Shown: positions 12,019 through 25,189 of the stretch, piece by piece
How positions within the stretch are numbered: position 1 is the stretch's first letter
Layout: each line of letters begins with the position of its first letter
Origin: Muraenolepis orangiensis
Taxonomy: Eukaryota > Chordata > Actinopteri > Gadiformes > Muraenolepididae
DNA length: 64,000 nt
Direction of reading: 5' to 3'
Assembly (NCBI GenBank): GCA_027704905.1
Contig: CM051005.1
Location: 14,536,516-14,600,515, forward strand
Made by a program: the position numbers and the translations under genes
Notes under the pieces: model-generated
Seen by the model: the letters and a program-made list of their open reading frames with translations, nothing else
What the model was told of the DNA's origin: nothing
The model's database searches: none

Positions 12019-14815
12019 CCATTAGATTACATTACAGTCATATAGCAGACACTTTTATCCAAAGCGACTTACAGTAGTGTGTTTCAACAAAGGAAGGTAA
12101 AAGAACAAAAAATAAACGTCACCAGAAGTCAAAAGTGCATTTAATTTCTAACAAGTCTCCAATAACTGAACCAGTGCTCAGGTAGAAGTACAATCATTCA
12201 GGCAAAAGTGTGAGGGAAAAAGTACAATAAGTTGGCAAACAATATGCAACAATATCTAGAACAATATATACCTATCTATAATATGTAATGTACTTTTGAC
12301 TGACTTAATTGACGCTACGAGGAAGGACCCGGGAATTGTGTCCTGAAGAGATGGGTTTTCAGCCTGCGGCAGAAGATGGGGAGTGACTCTGCAGTCGTGA
12401 CCTCCGTTGGGAGTTTGTTCCACAAAATTGGGGCCAGAACGGAGAAGAGCCGTGACCGCGTAGATCGGCCACACAGGCCCTTAAGTGAGGGGGCAAGCAG
12501 ACCGCCCGAAGAAGCTGAGCGAAGTGGACGGGTTGGGATGTAGGCCTTGACCATTGCCTGGAGGTAGGATGGAGCAGTACCTTTTACTGCCTTGTAGGCT
12601 AGCACCAAGGTCTTGAACTGGATGCGAGCAGCTACATGTAGCCAGTGCAGAGTCCGAAGGAGGGTAGATGTGTGGGAGTACTTGGGGCGGTTGAAAACTA
12701 GGCGAGCTTTCTGAATGAGCTCAAGGGGCCTGAAGGCAAATGCCAGGGCGCCAGCAAGGAGGAAGTTGCAGAAGTCCAGCCGGGAGATGACAAGAGCCTG
12801 GATGAGCACCTGTCAGCCTTTTCAGTGAGAAAAGGCTGAATCCTCCTGATGTTGTAGAGGAGGAATCTGCAGGAGCGTGTCACCGATGCAATGTTTGCCG
12901 AGAACGACAGTTGGTCGTCCAGGGTCACACCCAGATTCCTTGCGGTCCGAGTAGGTGTCACCACAGCATCATCAATGGTGACAGCCAGGTCTCGGTGCAG
13001 ACAGCCCTTTGCCGGGAAGAACACTAGCTCAGTCTTGTCCAGGTTGAGCTTTAGGTGGTGCATTGACATCCAATTTGAGATGTCACGCGGCAATGCGTGT
13101 TTCGACAAGACCAGTTGGGTGTCGTCAGCATAGCAGTGGTAGGATAAGTCATGGGAGTGGATAACAGCACCAAGGGACGTTGTGTAGAGGGAGAAGAGAA
13201 GAGGAACCATGACCGATCCTTGTGGAACCCCCGTAGTCAGTCGGCGTGGTTCCGACACAGACCCTCCTAGTGCCACCTGGTAGGAGTGACCCATCAGGTA
13301 GGATGCAAACAAGGCGAGAGCAGAGCCCAAGACACCCATCCGCTCAAGGGTGGGAAGGAGAATCTGGTGGTTCACAGTGTCGAATGCTGCAGACAGGTCC
13401 AGGAGTATCAGGACCAAGGCGAGCAAATTTGCTCTAGCAACATGGAGCGACTGCCAGAAGGGCAGTTTCTGTCGAGTGACCTGCCTTAAAACCAGATTGG
13501 TAGTTGTCCAAGAGGCAGTTCTGGTACAGATACAAGGACAATTGGTGAAAGAACGTTCAAAAGTTTTGGATAAGAAGGGCAAAAGGGATACCGGTCGGTA
13601 GTTCTTGAGTTCAGAGGTGTCGAGTGTTGGTTTCTTCAGGAGGGGGGTGACTCTGGCAGCCTTGAAAGCAGCAGGAAAGCATCCAGACGTCAGAGATGCG
13701 TTGATGATGTGTGTCAGGAAGGGCAGGAGTTCAGGCGCAGTAGACTGAAGCAGAGGGGATGGAACTGGATCCAGTGAGCATGTGGTGGGGCAGCTGGATG
13801 TGATGAGGTGAAGAACATCATCTGTGGAGAGGGGAGAGAAATGGGTAAGGGAGGGATGTGGGGGGAAGACATGGGTGGTTGATGCAAGCAGGTCAGGGAA
13901 GGAGGATCGGATATCGTTGACCTTCTTGTAGTAGAAGGTCAAAGAAGTTGGCGAAGTTGGCGAAAATCATCTGGGAGAAGTTGGTGAAATCATCTGGGAG
14001 AAGGGAGGAGCTGGGGGGAGGGGGAGGGGGATGGAGGAGGGAGGAAAAAGTATCAAACAGTTGTTTAGGGTTAGATGCTGCGCTTTGAATTTTGGAACAG
14101 TAAAATGCAGCTTTGGAGGATGAAAGCGACAAGGAGAAGTTTGACAGGAGCCCTTGAAGATGGAGAAGGTCCTCTGGAGTTTTTCCTTTCTTCTCTCTGA
14201 GGCTACGTCTCTGCGTACGAACTGAGTCCGACAACCAGGGGGCACATGGAGTTGGACGTGCAGACCTGGAGGTGAGGGGACAGAGAGTGTCCAGAGAGGA
14301 GGACAGGGTAGAGAGAAGAAGGTCAGTGGCAATATCAGGGGGTAGAACAGAGAACATCGGAAAGATGGAGAGGAGTAACTGAAAGGTTAACTGTATCGCA
14401 GTGTTTGGTGAAGATTCGGTCCAGCTTGTTGCCGGCCTTGTGGGTCGGAGGAGAGGGGCGGCGGGAAAGGTCGAAGGAGGCAAGGAAGGAGAGAAGAGGG
14501 TCCAACTTCTCAGTCAAGATGTTGAAGTCGCCAAGAAGGATGAGGCCGGAACCATCGTCAGGGAAGTGGGAGATCAGCATGTCAAGCGCCTCCAAGAAGT
14601 CACCAGCTGGGCCGGGTGGACGATAAACAACTGCAATAATGAGCTTAAATGGAAAACAAACAGTTACAGCATGAAATTCAAATGAAGAGGGGGAGAACTG
14701 TGGAATGGAAATGGGGGAGTATTTCCAGTCACGCAAAATCAACAGACCAGTACCACCGCCTCGTCTTGTGACTCTGGGGGTGTGAGGAAAAGAGTACACA
14801 TCTGACAAACTTGTG
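12019..14815 (-). mobile_element. L2-clade LINE, 5'-truncated
   Basis: A minus-strand non-LTR retrotransposon of about 2.8 kb. Its 3' end lies at the low coordinate and carries the fish L2 tail, seen on + as gcagacacttttatccaaag followed by cgacttacagt near 12040-12075. Moving upstream, it encodes an L2-type C-terminal region (about 12315-12809), a reverse transcriptase (about 12700-13942) and part of an APE-like endonuclease (about 14335-14808). The 5' part of the endonuclease and any ORF1 are missing. The minisatellite at 11693-12017 abuts its 3' end. Confidence 0.9.
12315..14808 (-). pseudogene. L2 ORF2 remnant: endonuclease and reverse transcriptase
   Basis: Read on the minus strand, the ORF occupies at least four frame segments (14808-14335, 14483-13893, 13942-12698, 12809-12315), so it carries several frameshifts. 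The endonuclease part shows VVYRPPGP, ILLGDFNI and NKLDRIFT-like motifs. The RT shows LDLSAAFDTVNH (motif A), TTGVPQGSV (motif B), the catalytic YADD at 13121-13132 (motif C), LNLDKTE and RNLGVTLDD. The C-terminal part has the L2-type LHWLHVAARIQFK and RLKTHLFR signatures. The protein would copy L2 RNA at a nicked target; with these frameshifts it is inactive. Confidence 0.88.
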
Positions 14816-15132
14816 ATAATGTTAATTTAAGATATCTGGAAAACAATTTTGAGATGTTACAAATTGATATACCCACATTGAATTGTTGATATCTGTAATT
14901 AAGTTTGAATAGAAGTTAATGCTAAAAGTCTACTAGAAACCTACTTGTTGATATCAATAATTAAGATTTGTGACTCAGGATACATTTGTTGTAGATATCT
15001 TTAGTTATAATTTCTACTAGTCAAACTTACATTATTGAATCTTGAAAATTGAGAATTTTTGAATCTTGAATTATGGATATCTTGGCTTTGAATTCAAACT
15101 AATCAATTGTTGATATCTACAATTGCCATCAC
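14816..15132. repeat. Degenerate AT-rich segment with recurrent gatatc motifs
   Basis: Motifs of the form ttgatatctgtaatta recur about seven times (near 14831, 14887, 14949, 14993, 15075, 15111), with intervening tctactag and gaatcttgaa. It looks like an old, diverged tandem or palindromic repeat. Family unknown; no gene. Confidence 0.45.
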
Positions 15133-15232
15133 CCCAACTGATTAAGTATTCAAGGGGCACTGACATAAAAACACACCACACTGAAAAACATACACTTGAG
15201 GCATATACACTTGACACAGCACACTGAATCGT

Positions 15233-15388
<156 letters not shown>

Positions 15389-17089
15389 TTCATGGAGGGA
15401 GTGGGACCCAGGCTGTCTCACCCATCCCACGCTCTGCGGTCCAGCATCCGTCTGCGGGCGTTCAGCGGTGTGGAGAGATGGGATGTCCAATGAAAGAAAC
15501 ACTAGTTGGCAGAGACCAGAAGCATTGTGGGTATTGAGTTGTCGATCCCCCCTCCCCCCGTAGCTGTGGGACACTGATAGACCCTGATATCCTCAAGGTT
15601 TGTGCTCTGTGATTCCCTAGCTGCTGCAAAACGGATGCGAGGAGGACAACTGTGAAGAAAAGTGGTAAAAAGCTTTCCATGGCGTGGCTCTCGGTACGCT
15701 GTTGAATCAAGTGTGCATCCTCCTTCTTCATAGAGCGGTCGGCTTCAGAGCTCTTTGTCGGTTGGTTTGGGTTCTCCCAGACAACATCGCCTTCCTGACA
15801 TTCCAAATCCACAGGGAACTTAGATGTGAGATTAGTTTCTGACTAGGTTAATAAGATGGTGTTGGCGTGCAGTATGTGTGCTCAATGTCACTCATCAATC
15901 GATGAATATGTGAATGTTTCTGTGTGTAAATAGGGTGAGATGATCTCAGTATGGGATCTAACTCTCACTTCATTGTGAGCCCCCACTAGCTCCATACCTC
16001 ATTAATGACTCGGAGTAACAGCCTCACAGCCTCAGCTCTGAGAATAAGCTCTGATTGAATAACACATTTCATGTATTTATGTTGTTTTACTTCAAAATTA
16101 CTAAAAATCCATTCAATTTTATGATCTTTTTGAAAATGTTTATTACTGGAAAGCAATATTTTTTTCCTTCATTATTATTATTATCGTTATCTCGAATGAT
16201 AGTTTACTCCTTACTCCTTACCTACTCCCCCTCACTACAATAGCACACACACACAGAAATACACACTCACCATGTTTGTGAGTATGCAGACCCCACTTTG
16301 TGTTAGAGTAGCTGAGATGTTGAAGGACGTTGCTGGATGAATCCATGGTTTGGTCCTTAGCAGGGGTCACAAACAGCATGGGGACCAAAGGGCGTGTGGA
16401 ACCATCAATCAAATCAGTTTCCAAGGCTGATGGATGAAGTGCCTTAATGTTGGTGAGGACACATCCCTCCCATCCCTCCGCAACAAGATGCGTCTGGCAC
16501 GGATTCTGATAAAACACACTTGAGTGTTTTGTGTGAGTGGTGCATTCAGGCAGGAAATCAGTTTTCTTGTATTTATTGCTGCTCATAAAAGTGTAAAGTG
16601 ATCTTTTCTGCTCGGAGGGGAACCGACGACACCTAAACCGCTTTGTTATCCGCTGTCCTTTTCCGTTTTGTTTTCATGTAGTGAGACGTCTACGTTACAG
16701 CGTCGATATTCATTCTAGTGTCCCAATATTGTCCACAGGAGCGTCCTCTCATGTGTTGTCTGGTTGGCAGCTAGTGGAAATCCGGGCTCCCATTCTAACC
16801 ACACACAGACATGGTTGATCACTTGTTCATTTAGGTTGTGTTCCCGGTACTCTGTCCTTGAGCCCTGGAGGGACGCTTGAAAACAAATTGAAAATGACAG
16901 CGCTGTTGTTATCACAATGCTCTTTCACCAGGGAATCAGTTAATGTTGACAGACAAGGAGAGCAAAGTGAACGTGTTACAAGGTGAACAATAAACCAACT
17001 AATTACATAGACAATGGTGAGAAAGGACAATTGTTTTTACCCATTGGTTCCAGACGGTGAAAAATAATTAGCATTTGTTTTGCATGGCT
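15389..17089. other. Unique intergenic DNA, no gene seen
   Basis: About 1.7 kb of mainly single-copy sequence with short ORFs only. No splice-flanked ORF or RNA gene was recognised. Confidence 0.55.
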
Positions 17090-17093
17090 GAGA

Positions 17094-17370
17094 TTGGCTC
17101 TCACAGCTGAAACCTCTGCTGCAGTTTGTTGGAGGGACACTTACGTCAGACTGCTGTTCACTGACTACAGCTCGGCGTTCAACACCATCGTTCCCTCCAA
17201 GTTGGTCCTGAAACTGAGGGACCTAGGTCTGGGCGCCCCCATCTGTAACTGGATTATGGACTTCCTGACGGGCAGGCCTCAAGTGGTGAAGATTGGGAAC
17301 AACATCCACTCTGGTCCTCAACACCGGAGCACCCCAAGGCTGCTGCCTCAGTCCCCGGCTGTACTCGAGT
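17094..17370 (+). pseudogene. Rex1/CR1-like LINE RT fragment
   Basis: A + strand piece encodes the reverse-transcriptase palm region with LLFTDYSSAFNTI (motif A) followed by LGAPICNWIMDFLTGRPQVV. The normal GAPQG motif B is frameshifted around 17325-17345. The fragment is cut off at 17370, where an oppositely oriented LINE tail begins. It resembles the group that includes fish Rex1/Babar elements; the exact family is uncertain. Confidence 0.8.
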
Positions 17371-17812
17371 CAAGTCAAGTCAAGTTTATTGTCACATCAA
17401 AGTTATACAAGTATAAGCAATGGTTGAAAATCTTATGTGCAATACCTGATGACAGACAGCAGTTATACAAATAAAAATAATAGAATAAAAAATAAGTAAA
17501 ATGTACAAACTGTATAAAGTTAAATATATAAAAATATAAAAGTGCATATATAAAATGAAATATATTAGCACAGAAAAAGAGCAATATATATATAAATCAA
17601 TGTAATAAAATATACATTGTTATATGCTATACACCCTTGTTCAGCAGCCTGATGTCCTGACTGTGGAAGCTATCTCTGAGTCTATTTGTATGGCACTTGA
17701 TATTGCGGTATCGCCTGCCTGACGGTAACAGTGAGTACAGTTCGTGGCTGGGGTGGACATTGTCTTTTATGATGCGTTTGGCCTTGGCCACGCACCGCTG
17801 GTTGTATATATC

Positions 17813-17815
<3 letters not shown>
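17371..17815 (-). mobile_element. Rex1-like LINE 3' end, minus strand
   Basis: The reverse strand encodes a C-terminal tail with KRIIKDNVHPSHELYSLLP then SGRRYR (about 17815-17640), typical of Rex1/CR1-like ORF2 ends. An AT-rich 3' UTR follows, with gtcaagtcaagtttattgtc at 17374-17393 at the very end (on +). It seems to have inserted into, or been joined to, the + strand RT fragment at 17094-17370. The upstream side is lost in a GT tract. Confidence 0.75.
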
Positions 17816-17859
<44 letters not shown>

Positions 17860-17953
17860 TGTATGTGTGTGTGTGTGTCTGTTTGTGTGCCTGTGTGTGT
17901 GTGTATGTGTATGTGTGTGTTTGTCTGTTTGTGTGTGTGTGTCTGTTTGTGTG

Positions 17954-18022
<69 letters not shown>
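17814..18022. repeat. GT microsatellite (interrupted)
   Basis: About 200 bp of (GT)n with ct, at and cc interruptions. The block ctgtttgtgtgcctgtgtgt occurs twice, at about 17879 and 17943, so a roughly 64-bp segment has been duplicated within it. Confidence 0.97.
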
Positions 18023-18024
<2 letters not shown>

Positions 18025-19428
18025 CTGCATGTGATCTGACTTGGTTATGGTTCAAAGACGCAGCAGCTTACAGCTGTGTTACACCTACCATTTTCCATTC
18101 AAATAATCCAATCTCCTATTTTGCCAAAATGTTTGCTCTGAAATTCCCAACACAATTTCACGTCCACCGTTGTTTTCTCAACACGTGACGGTGTAGAGAA
18201 ATCTAAAAATAACAAGAAAACAGTGATGACCCTGGACTAGGATTGTCATATTAACAGAAATGGTTAAGGCCGAATCCATCCGTCTACTACCCGGTTATGG
18301 GTGGATGGGTGAGGTTTAACTAGGAACATTTCCATGAATGCATGAAACTAATAATGGAAAACATGATCTTCGTACATGATTATATGGACATCCTGGCTCA
18401 CTGTGAAAGGTGCAATTGAAAGATTTCTTCCTGTCTCCTATGGATGGTGTTTGTTTGTTTGTTATGGGGAGGGGGTCATTAGCCTCAGATAGGTGTCTGA
18501 CAGATGGCACACAGTCTGAAGGTCAACACCCAGTGCTGAAGACCCTGAGTTCCTGGATGTGATTATCTCTCTTCTTTTCTTGCTCCCTATCAGCTACTCA
18601 CGGCTCTCTTGGCTAACTGTATATTTCTACACCTCAATTTAGACTGTAACCCACCCATTGGTGACCTATGGAGGACCAGTAGAGATACAGGACAGCACAG
18701 GAGTCTGTGTGGTGAACATGTGGCTCATGCAGGGAGTAGATCACAAGCCCTTTGATGCAGCTTTGAGCTTTATGGAGAATAACGAGAGAACACTGGGTTA
18801 TAAGAATAAAGACGCGTGCATTGGGTAACCTTTAGTGCATTGGTAGGAGATCTGCAGACTCATGCACTCCAGCCGGTCTGAGGCAGACGGGCTGTCCTCC
18901 AGAGCTCATGACTACGGATCAGAGAGTCCACAGGCACGCCTTGTATTTACATTCTGTATCCCACTCGGAGGAAACCTGAATAATAAAGCATCGCATTCGA
19001 TGGAATCTCTGGGTCTTTATTGGGTCTGTGCAACCTGCGACATGTTGTTTTTCTCTCTTTTGTTATTGTGCAAAGTCGTATCGTCGTGTGATTCTACTGC
19101 TGACATGGAGGCTGCAGTAATGGCAGAGGCATCTGTGTGTGATTGGCTTGTGGCTGGCTTGCAATCACCACAGAAACACAAAACGCTTCATGTTGGCTGG
19201 TCTAGTTCTCTCCTGGGATCGGTGCTGTCATACACAAATAAGGTGTGCAGTGTGGAATAAACCAGCAAACTCCTGATTCAGCCAGTGTGCAAACAATCAG
19301 ATCAGATGTACTCCTTGTTATTTCTTGCTGCCCCTGTCAGGATAACGAGATGCATGAAACTGAGTCATTTTGAGAAGTCTGTCACCATCAAAGGATACTA
19401 GGGCTCAGATAGCTCCTACTGGTTGTTT
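18023..19428. other. Unique intergenic DNA, no gene seen
   Basis: Single-copy-looking sequence. An ORF of 132 codons at 18862-19260 (+) has no recognisable domain and no supporting splice sites, so it is not called as a gene. Confidence 0.55.
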
Positions 19429-20285
19429 ACATTTACATTTACATTTAGGGCATTTGGCAGACGCTTTTATCCAAAGCGACTTACAAGGTGTACATTAGTT
19501 GAAGCAGACAATAGCATAACACTGGGGTACGCAAACATATAAATACAGCAGTTCACAAGTATTCATATTGACAAGATGAATAACACAATTTCGTACTGCT
19601 AGGTCACCTGCTTAAGTAGCTGTGATAAGAGCGTGTTAACAACATTAAGGACATACACTTGCTAACATATACAACATGCTAAGAGCTATTAATGTCAGGA
19701 CTTAAGCAAGTTTAGGGGTTTCACAAAGGAGAGTCCAGGTGGACTCTGAACAGGTGGGTCTTGAGTCTCTTGCGGAAGCTGGCGAGGGACTCTGCCGTCC
19801 TGACATGAGACGGGAGTTCATTCCACCACTGTGGGGCCAGAGCCGTGAAGAGCTGGGTTTTGGACGAGCGATGTTTGGTTGACCTTAGTGAAGGTCGAAC
19901 AAGTCGCCTGGCAGAAGTTGAGCGGAGCGCTCTGGCTGGGATGTAGGGTTTGACCAACGCCTGGAGGTAGGCCGGGGCAGTTCCATTGACTGCCCTAAAG
20001 GTCAGCACCAGAATCTTGAATTTGATGCGAGCATTTACCGGAAGCCAGTGGAGTTCGCGGAAGAGAGGGGTCACGTGGGAGAATTTCGGTAGGTTGAATA
20101 CCAGGCGTGCTGCTGCGTTCTGGATGCGTTGGAGGGGCTTGGTTGCAGAGGCGGGGAGTACCGCCAGGAGAGAGTTGCAGTAGTCGAGGCGGGTGATGAC
20201 GAGCGCTTGGACCAGGATCTGCGCCGCTTCACGTGTGAGGAAGGGCCGGATTTGTTTAGTGTTTGTGAGGGTCATGCTGAACACA
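19429..20285 (-). mobile_element. L2-clade LINE 3' fragment
   Basis: A second minus-strand L2 copy. The + strand start shows three acattt repeats, then gggcatttggcagacgcttt and tatccaaagcgacttacaag (19447-19487), the reverse of the L2 3' end. The coding remnant (19721-20285) begins within the RT connection region (TREAAQILVQALVITRLDYC) and ends RLKTHLFRVHLDSPL. It is better preserved than the 12-kb copy: one frame is open through this part. Confidence 0.88.
19721..20285 (-). pseudogene. L2 ORF2 C-terminal remnant
   Basis: The minus-strand open frame encodes only the C-terminal 190 or so residues of L2 ORF2, including RIQNAAARLVFNLPKFSHV, LHWLPVNARIKFKIL and WWNELPSHVRTAESLASFRK. The catalytic palm is absent, so it cannot encode an active enzyme. 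Confidence 0.85.
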
Positions 20286-21645
20286 ATGTAGCAGTGGTTA
20301 TCCAACCATACATCGGGTTTTTTCTTCATATATTCAGAGTGGCTTTTTAATGGGATCCAATTTTGCTGTTTGGAAAGTTGATTGACAGTGACGTGTTCAA
20401 GGTCTTCTGAGTGCACATTCGGGGATCCTGTCAACATGTTTGGTCGGAGCTATCGACTGTGACGCTAAAGCAAACTGACAAAGGATGGCTGTGTGTGCAC
20501 TCAGCAACACCACTGTTTCTAACCCTGCATTTGTTTTCAGCAAAGTGGGCTCTCTGAAAATAACCCAATGGTTTTGATTTAGGAGTGGGAAACCTTTTTT
20601 GCACACGGTAAAAGGCTTCAAACAGAACCCATGGACAGTAAACCAAAAGGCGCTATCAGTCATCTATTTTTATACTTGATATATATTTAAATTCCTTTCA
20701 TTCACTTCCATGTTTTTTTCTTGGCCACTATGTTCCACATTCCCATGATTGCAGGAGCGTATGATCGGTAGTTCAGCAGCACTGCAGGGTGCAATTGCAA
20801 GCTGGTATTGGTATTGAGGGGAGTTGCCATGTGTATAGGCCTCCATAATTAGAAGTTATTGAAAACCAGGGTTTCTACATGAAAGGCTTGTTCCAGGGAA
20901 GAGGAAGAAGATAAGAGCCACTCGTACCGGGTCCAGCCTGTCAAACATTGAATAATGGATGCGACCGACAATCCACGCTTCATATGGTGCAAATTAAAAT
21001 TGAATAATGGATATATTTTGTTTTGGAGGAATGCGTAGACTCTCCTTGCAGGCAGGGTTTTTTTTTAGCATGAGTAATTATTTTTCTATAAAAAAAAAAA
21101 CACCTGGTTGAAAGGTTTTGACAATAGAAGAGGATTGATGATACAAACATACTGCAAAGTCTTTGGACCAAACCAAATGTGACAAGACAAATATGGTACA
21201 TATATACATATATATGATACATATACATATATAGTACAATAATGACATCCACATAGTATATAAGACCACGCTTGAAAAAGGTTCTTGCAACAAGCAGTTC
21301 AACTTATCTGGCATGAACAACCTGAGTATTCAGCTGGTGTAGCTGATGCAAAAGTTTTATTACAGCTTATGGGCATCAGTGTCATTGAAAATACCTATTT
21401 CAGCCGCTAAGCTCCTTGTAATACAAGGACTTATGCAAATAACCTTACATGCTCTGAATTTTAACATCAATGTATTCAGGTCATCGCAGTTAGTGGTCAT
21501 ATATATATTTGATAATGGTGGTCTGAAGAATCCAAAGCATAATTTGATCCAAAGTAAGTTCAGAATTTGATTGAATGAACTGAATGAATGAGTTACAGTA
21601 ATTACATTTGTCAACTCTTTCTTTTCCTGTTTTCTTTCTTCCCAG
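20286..21645. other. lrfn2 upstream flank / 5' intron
   Basis: AT-rich, mostly single-copy DNA that includes a TA-rich tract at 21195-21240. It ends in a pyrimidine-rich stretch and a cccag acceptor at 21641-21645, just before the lrfn2 first coding exon. The sequence is therefore probably 5' intron, with noncoding exon(s) further upstream that I could not locate. Confidence 0.55.
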
Positions 21646-21665
21646 GTCCCCTTCCATAAACTAAC

Positions 21666-23038
21666 ATGGACAAAGTGGTCATCAGTCTCCTGCTCCTGGG
21701 AACAGCATTAATGATGGCCCATGCCTGTCCTAAGTACTGTGTCTGCCAGAACCTCTCAGAGTCCCTGGGCACACTGTGCCCGTCTAAAGGCCTGCTCTTT
21801 GTGCCAATGGACATCGACCGGCGCACCGTGGAGCTTCGTCTGGGCGGGAACTTCATCCTCAAGGTCAGCACACAGGACTTTGCCAACATGACGGGTCTGG
21901 TGGACCTCACCCTGTCTCGGAACACCATCAGCTCCATCCAGCCTTTCTCCTTCATCGACCTGGAGACCCTGAGATCACTGCATCTGGACAGCAACCGGCT
22001 GACGGAGCTGGGGCCCGACGACCTCCGGGGCCTGGTCAACCTGCAGCACCTGATCCTCAACAACAACCAGCTGAACCGCATCTCCAATTCCGCCTTGGAG
22101 GACCTGACGTTGACGCTGGAAGACCTGGACCTGTCCTACAACAACCTGCGCAGTGTGCCTTGGGAGACCATCCGCAAGATGGTCAGCCTGCACCAGATGA
22201 GCCTGGATCATAACCTCATTAACTACATCACAGAGGGGACATTTACAGATCTTGATAAGTTAGCCCGCTTGGATCTAACCTCGAACCGTCTGCAGAAACT
22301 GCCCCCGGACCCCATATTCGCACGTTCCCAGAGCAGCGTGGTGCTGAGCACCCCTTATGCCCCACAGCTGTCCCTGAGCTTCGGTGGCAATCCTTTACAT
22401 TGCAACTGTGAAGTGCTTTGGCTTCGAAGGCTTGACCGTGAGGACGATATGGAGACATGCGCTTCCCCCACCACCCTGAAGGGGCGCTACTTTTGGTCCA
22501 TTCGAGAGGAAGAGTTTGTATGCGAGCCCCCGTTAATCACCCAGCATACACACAAGTTGCTGGTGCTGGAAGGTCAGACTGCCAGCCTGCGCTGCAAGGC
22601 CGTCGGTGATCCGATGCCTGCGGTTCACTGGGTGGCTCCCGACGACCGTTTGATCAGCAATTCGTCACGCGCCACCGTGTACGAGAACGGGACTCTGGAC
22701 ATCACGGTCACCACGTCTAAGGATTACGGCACATTCACCTGCATCGCCGCCAATGCCGCCGGCGAGTCCACCGCCTCCATTGAGCTCTCCATCATACAAC
22801 TCCCACACTTGAGTAACAGCACCAACCGCACGGCACAGCCTAAGTCTGGCCTCTCTGACATCACCAGCTCCACCAAGATCAGCAAGGGCGAGCCTAAGCC
22901 ACCCCCTGAAGTGGTGTCTGTATCAGAAGTAACGTCGGTCTCCGCTCTCATCAAATGGATTGTTAGCAAATCAGCCACAAAGGTCAACATGTACCAACTT
23001 CAATACAACTGCTCTGAGGACGAAGTGCTCATTTACAG
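21666..23038 (+). CDS. lrfn2: LRFN2 (SALM1) synaptic adhesion protein, coding exon 1
   Basis: This encodes residues 1-457 and two bases of codon 458 of a single-pass postsynaptic adhesion protein. A signal peptide (1-20) is followed by an LRR N-cap (C21, C25, C27, C38), leucine-rich repeats (about 50-240), an LRR C-cap (C246, C248, C265, C286), an Ig domain with C310 and C359, and the first half of a fibronectin III domain (from about 414). N-glycosylation sequons lie at 74, 332, 341, 384, 387 and 448. The ATG at 21666 has A at -3 and G at +4, and follows a splice acceptor at 21644-21645, leaving a 20-nt 5' UTR in this exon. The exon ends ATTTACAG before gtaagg, a strong donor. LRFN family members share this architecture; segments such as CPKYCVCQNLSESLGTLCPS match LRFN2 best by recollection. 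Whether this is the a or b teleost paralogue is unknown. Confidence 0.95.
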
Positions 23039-23420
23039 GTAAGGATGGATCTGAGTGAATCTATTACGTTGTAAAACAGAATCGTTGAATGTTGATGAAT
23101 TTGTGGCCTCAGGTGTGGCATTATTTGATTAGATTAAAACATTAAGCAGGCTTGATACAATTCTCTTTTTAATAATTTCCTCCTCATCCTTGATCATTTA
23201 AAAGTATACACAAACGGTTTTACAGGATAATTGGGAGTCTGAGAGGGAAGATAATACATATTTGAAAATTAATGAATGTTTAATGATAGGATATTGAGAT
23301 TATGTGGTGAAATATTTGAAATTGCCATATAATGTGAATCAAATATGATGCTGAATGAAGCCCATTCAAAAAATAAATATGGGCAGTGAACAAGTTAGAG
23401 CCATAGAGTAACTATAAATA

Positions 23421-23537
23421 AATGTAAATATAAATCAATTCTGGATTGCTGGTTACCATGGAACATATGATTTCTATACTATAGAAATCATATGTTCCAT
23501 GGTAACCAGCAATCCAGAATTGATTTATATTTACATT
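23421..23537. repeat. Perfect 58-bp palindrome, 1-nt spacer
   Basis: The left arm (23421-23478) and right arm (23480-23537) are exact reverse complements over 58 bp, with a single C at 23479 between them. Weaker matching extends outward (ctata at both sides, with a 4-nt indel). The arm includes ctggattgctggttaccatg. It lies 380 bp inside the lrfn2 intron. Confidence 0.97.
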
Positions 23538-23542
23538 TATAG

Positions 23543-24009
23543 CTTTCTTCACTTTCTACCTCCTATTATATTCCTCTTGTTCCCAGGCCTGCTGTTTTTA
23601 ATGCTATCATCATCTTAAATGATGCATGGTTTATTTAATACAACTGTATGTATATGCTTTACATACAAGCAAACTTACCAGGAATTACTTTTCATATTCT
23701 GAATGTTTATATTTACCTACATACAGTAAAAACTGATACTCAAAATGACCCTACTCAAAATGACTACTCAAAATGAGGCTTTAAAACCATAAAACCATCA
23801 TAAAATGGTTCCTCCATCCAGAGGGCTGTCCAATAGGGGCATCGCGGCTGCAGAAGTAATAAACTATTAACAACGTTAATATCCACACTATCACAATTTG
23901 AGGCATTGGCATGCTCTCTTATGCAATCACTCCTAATCAAATGCTAATGAATCCCTTCAGCAAATACTTGATCCCATTAAAGGCCTGAGCACACTACCAT
24001 ACACTACTA
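23543..24009. other. lrfn2 intron, unique AT-rich DNA
   Basis: Single-copy-looking intronic sequence with a short repeated ctcaaaatga motif at about 23738-23777. No coding feature. Confidence 0.5.
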
Positions 24010-24010
24010 C

Positions 24011-25189
<1,179 letters not shown>

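Noticed and set aside
18862..19260. 132-codon + ORF
   Set aside because: Composition and motifs show no protein family, and no exon signals surround it.
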